This document shows positions 15,790 to 17,236 of a DNA stretch of 17,236 nt, in pieces (within the stretch, counting starts at the first letter, position 1; every line of letters begins with the position of its first letter). The DNA is from Actinomyces sp. (GTDB taxonomy: Bacteria; Actinomycetota; Acidimicrobiia; Acidimicrobiales; Aldehydirespiratoraceae). The position numbers and the translations under genes were made by a program. Below the pieces are notes generated by a model. The model saw only the letters and a program-made list of their open reading frames with translations. It searched no databases and was not told where the DNA came from. The stretch spans positions 1-17,236 of the forward strand of contig RFFY01000212.1 of assembly GCA_003697065.1 (NCBI GenBank), written 5' to 3'.

Positions 15790-16317
15790 ATGACGATCGT
15801 GTTGGACCCCACCAGCGAGCGCCACCCCGACACCCGGCCCCGGGCGCCCCGCCTCGGCTCCCTCGAGGGGGCCACCGTGGGCCTGCTCGACATCTCCAAG
15901 CCCCGCGGCGACGTGTTCCTCGACCGCGTCGCCGAGCGCCTCGAGGCCCTCGGCGCGAGCGTCGAGCGCTACCGCAAGCCGACCTTCGCGAAGCCCGCTC
16001 CCGTCGACCTCCGCCACGAGATCGCGACCCGCTGCGACGCCGTCATCGAAGCCCTCGCCGATTGAGGCTCGTGCACGACGTGCAGTGTGCACGACATCAG
16101 CGATCTCGAACGCCGCGGCATCCCCGGGGTCTTCGTGGCCACCGTCGAGTTCACCGACGCCGCCGCCGCCCAGGCCGCGGCGCTCGGTTTCGATCCGGCG
16201 GCGGTGTTCTCGCCCCACCCGATCCAGGACCGCACCGACGAGGAGATGACGGCGATCGCCGACGCCCTCGTGGACCGGCTCGTCGCCGCCCTCGTCGAGC
16301 CCGACGGCGCCACCTGA
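15790..16317 (+). CDS. UGSC-motif selenoprotein with in-frame TGA read as selenocysteine
   Basis: The frame runs from ATG 15790 (GGAGG 6 nt upstream) through TGA at 16063-16065 to a TGA stop ending at 16317. That gives 175 residues with Sec at position 92. Around it the protein reads ALAD-U-GSCTTCSVHD, so U92, C95 and C98 form a U-x-x-C-x-x-C redox motif. Coding character continues without a frame change, with GIPGVFVATVEF and FSPHPIQDRTDEEM downstream. Proteins with a U-G-S-C motif are a known selenoprotein family. The site also recalls the U-G-T-C region of glycine reductase component B (from memory). The substrate is unknown. A conventional call would give two fragments. Confidence 0.88.
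16063..16099 (+). promoter_or_regulatory. Bacterial SECIS-like element at the Sec codon
   Basis: After the TGA, CGTGCA (16079-16084) pairs with TGCACG (16088-16093) around the loop GTG. Counting the T of TGA as 1, the loop has G at 23 and U at 24, the positions I recall as required in E. coli fdhF, where the upper stem is also TGCA/TGCA. TGA (16063-16065) can pair with TCA (16097-16099) at the base. The bulged U17 of fdhF is not conserved (C here). A competing 8-bp hairpin, 16069-16076 with 16087-16094, is also possible. Confidence 0.65.
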
Positions 16318-16330
16318 CCGGCGACGACGC

Positions 16331-17194
16331 TCACAGCACCAGCTCCTCACCGCGGCGCCGGACCAGGCCCTCGTCGAGGAGACGGCCGATCACCTGCTGC
16401 GCCCGCGCCGGCTCGTCGGGCCAACCCATGACCGCGGCCGCCTCGGCGAGAGCCACCGGCCCCGCCCTCAGGGCTTCCACGAGACGACCCCGCCCCTCGC
16501 GGTCGGACCCCGCGAAGGGCGCCTGACGTCCGCTGACGGCCGCCGATCCCGCCGCCGGGTCGGGCCCCGTTCCCCGCCACCGGCACAGGGCGCCCACCGG
16601 GCACGCGTCGCATCCCGGGGAGCGGGCCCGACAGATGAGGGCGCCGAACTCCATGATCGACTGGTTCCACCACCAGGGGTCCCGTCCGGCGGCCAGGCGG
16701 GCGGCGATCTCCTCGACTCCACGTCGGGTGAGGCGGCGGCCGCTCAGGCGGGCCAGGACCCGACCCACGTTGGTGTCGACCACGGTCGCCGCCTCCTCGA
16801 AGGCGAAGGCCCGCACGGCGTGGGCGGTGTAGGGGCCCACTCCGGGCAGGGCGAGCAGGTCCTCGAGACGACGGGGTACGGCACCGCCGTGACGCTCGAC
16901 GATGCGGACAGCCGCCCGGTGCAGGGCGAGAGCCCGCCGGTTGTAGCCCAGGCCGCTCCAGGCCCGGATCACCTCACCCGGCTCGGCCCCGGCGAGGGCC
17001 GCCGGGTCGGGGAAGCGGGCGCAGAAGTCCTCCCAACGGCCGAGGACACGCTCGAGCCCGGTCTGCTGGGCCATCACCTCCACCACCAGGATCCGCCACG
17101 GATCACGGGTGCGGCGCCAGGGCAGGTCGCGCAGATGGTGACGCCCCCAGGACTCGATGGCCTCCGCCAGCGAGACGTCCACCGAGGAGGCCAT
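16331..17194 (-). CDS. mutY: A/G-specific adenine DNA glycosylase (MutY), 4Fe-4S
   Basis: MutY removes adenine mispaired with 8-oxoguanine. Visible features are the catalytic Glu E39 in VVEVMAQQT, the helix-hairpin-helix LPGVGPYTAHAV (116-127), the catalytic Asp D140 in VVDTNVGRVLAR, and the cluster ligands C188-x6-C195-x2-C198-x5-C204. At 287 residues it lacks the C-terminal MutT-like 8-oxoG recognition domain of the ~350-residue E. coli enzyme. Its C terminus instead looks like a short winged-helix segment (VIGRLLDEGLVRRRGEELV). ATG 17194 follows a leaderless-type -10 box. It converges with the selenoprotein, with a 13-nt gap, and is a plausible client of the SUF machinery. Confidence 0.93.
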   Translation of the reverse strand: MASSVDVSLAEAIESWGRHHLRDLPWRRTRDPWRILVVEVMAQQTGLERVLGRWEDFCARFPDPAALAGAEPGEVIRAWSGLGYNRRALALHRAAVRIVERHGGAVPRRLEDLLALPGVGPYTAHAVRAFAFEEAATVVDTNVGRVLARLSGRRLTRRGVEEIAARLAAGRDPWWWNQSIMEFGALICRARSPGCDACPVGALCRWRGTGPDPAAGSAAVSGRQAPFAGSDREGRGRLVEALRAGPVALAEAAAVMGWPDEPARAQQVIGRLLDEGLVRRRGEELVL

Positions 17195-17200
17195 GACGGC

Positions 17201-17206
17201 ACCCTA
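17201..17206 (-). promoter_or_regulatory. -10 box of a leaderless promoter for mutY
   Basis: On the - strand TAGGGT matches TANNNT and ends 6 nt before the ATG at 17194. No ribosome-binding site is present in the gap. The remaining bases to the window end (17207-17236) show no other clear signal. Confidence 0.5.
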
Positions 17207-17236
17207 GTGAAGCGCCCCCGTCACCGGCTCACACGA

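Noticed and set aside
16069..16094. 8-bp hairpin TCGTGCAC/GTGCACGA as the main SECIS
   Set aside because: Its loop begins only 11 nt after the TGA, closer than known bacterial SECIS elements as I recall them. The nested hairpin with loop GTG fits better, though the competing fold remains possible.
16087..16317. Separate 76-codon gene starting at GTG 16087
   Set aside because: It has no ribosome-binding site, is in frame with the upstream ORF, and is better explained as the C-terminal half of the selenoprotein read through TGA.

Overview
The window is very GC-rich (roughly 70% or more by eye). Genes are tightly packed, with many 1-4 bp start/stop overlaps, GTG starts, and TANNNT -10 boxes only 6-7 nt before some ATGs (leaderless transcription). 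With the SUF-type iron-sulfur gene set this points to a high-GC actinobacterium, possibly class Acidimicrobiia; that placement is inference. No rRNA, tRNA, CRISPR, insertion sequence or prophage is visible, and no gene-free stretch reaches 300 bp.

Layout. (1) 1-988: a PIN-domain (VapC-like) protein and a convergent zinc-ribbon protein. (2) 1128-3300: a coupled DrrA/DrrB-type ABC exporter operon with a small unknown third gene. (3) 3318-11415: a SUF Fe-S assembly locus in three transcription units: sufC1-sufS-sufU (+ strand); sufD-Rieske ferredoxin-sufC2-pterin dehydratase (- strand, with a macro-domain gene beyond a hairpin); and sufB plus a four-cysteine unknown protein (- strand). sufC is present twice. 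All three units carry the same promoter-proximal element, CTAT-N5-TAGG followed by an A-rich segment ending AAAT; at sufD it lies within a 25-bp near-perfect palindrome covering the predicted -35/-10. (4) 11539-14182 (- strand): metallo-beta-lactamase-fold hydrolase, flavin reductase, gamma-carbonic-anhydrase-like protein and LMW protein-tyrosine phosphatase. (5) 14298-16317 (+ strand): a thioredoxin-fold fusion protein followed by a selenoprotein of the UGSC-motif type, read through an in-frame TGA at 16063. (6) 16331-17194 (- strand): MutY-type adenine glycosylase with a 4Fe-4S cysteine set, a plausible client of the SUF system.

The two most notable items are the selenoprotein, which ordinary gene calling would split into two ORFs or call broken, and the shared suf operator/promoter element. 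The TGA is followed by a small SECIS-like hairpin whose loop puts G and U at the same offsets (23 and 24) as in E. coli fdhF, as I remember that element. The divergent promoter ahead of the thioredoxin/UGSC genes contains a CRP/FNR-type site inside a longer inverted repeat. No selenocysteine machinery (selA, selB, selC, selD) and no Fe-S-responsive regulator lies in the window, so both interpretations depend on the rest of the genome.
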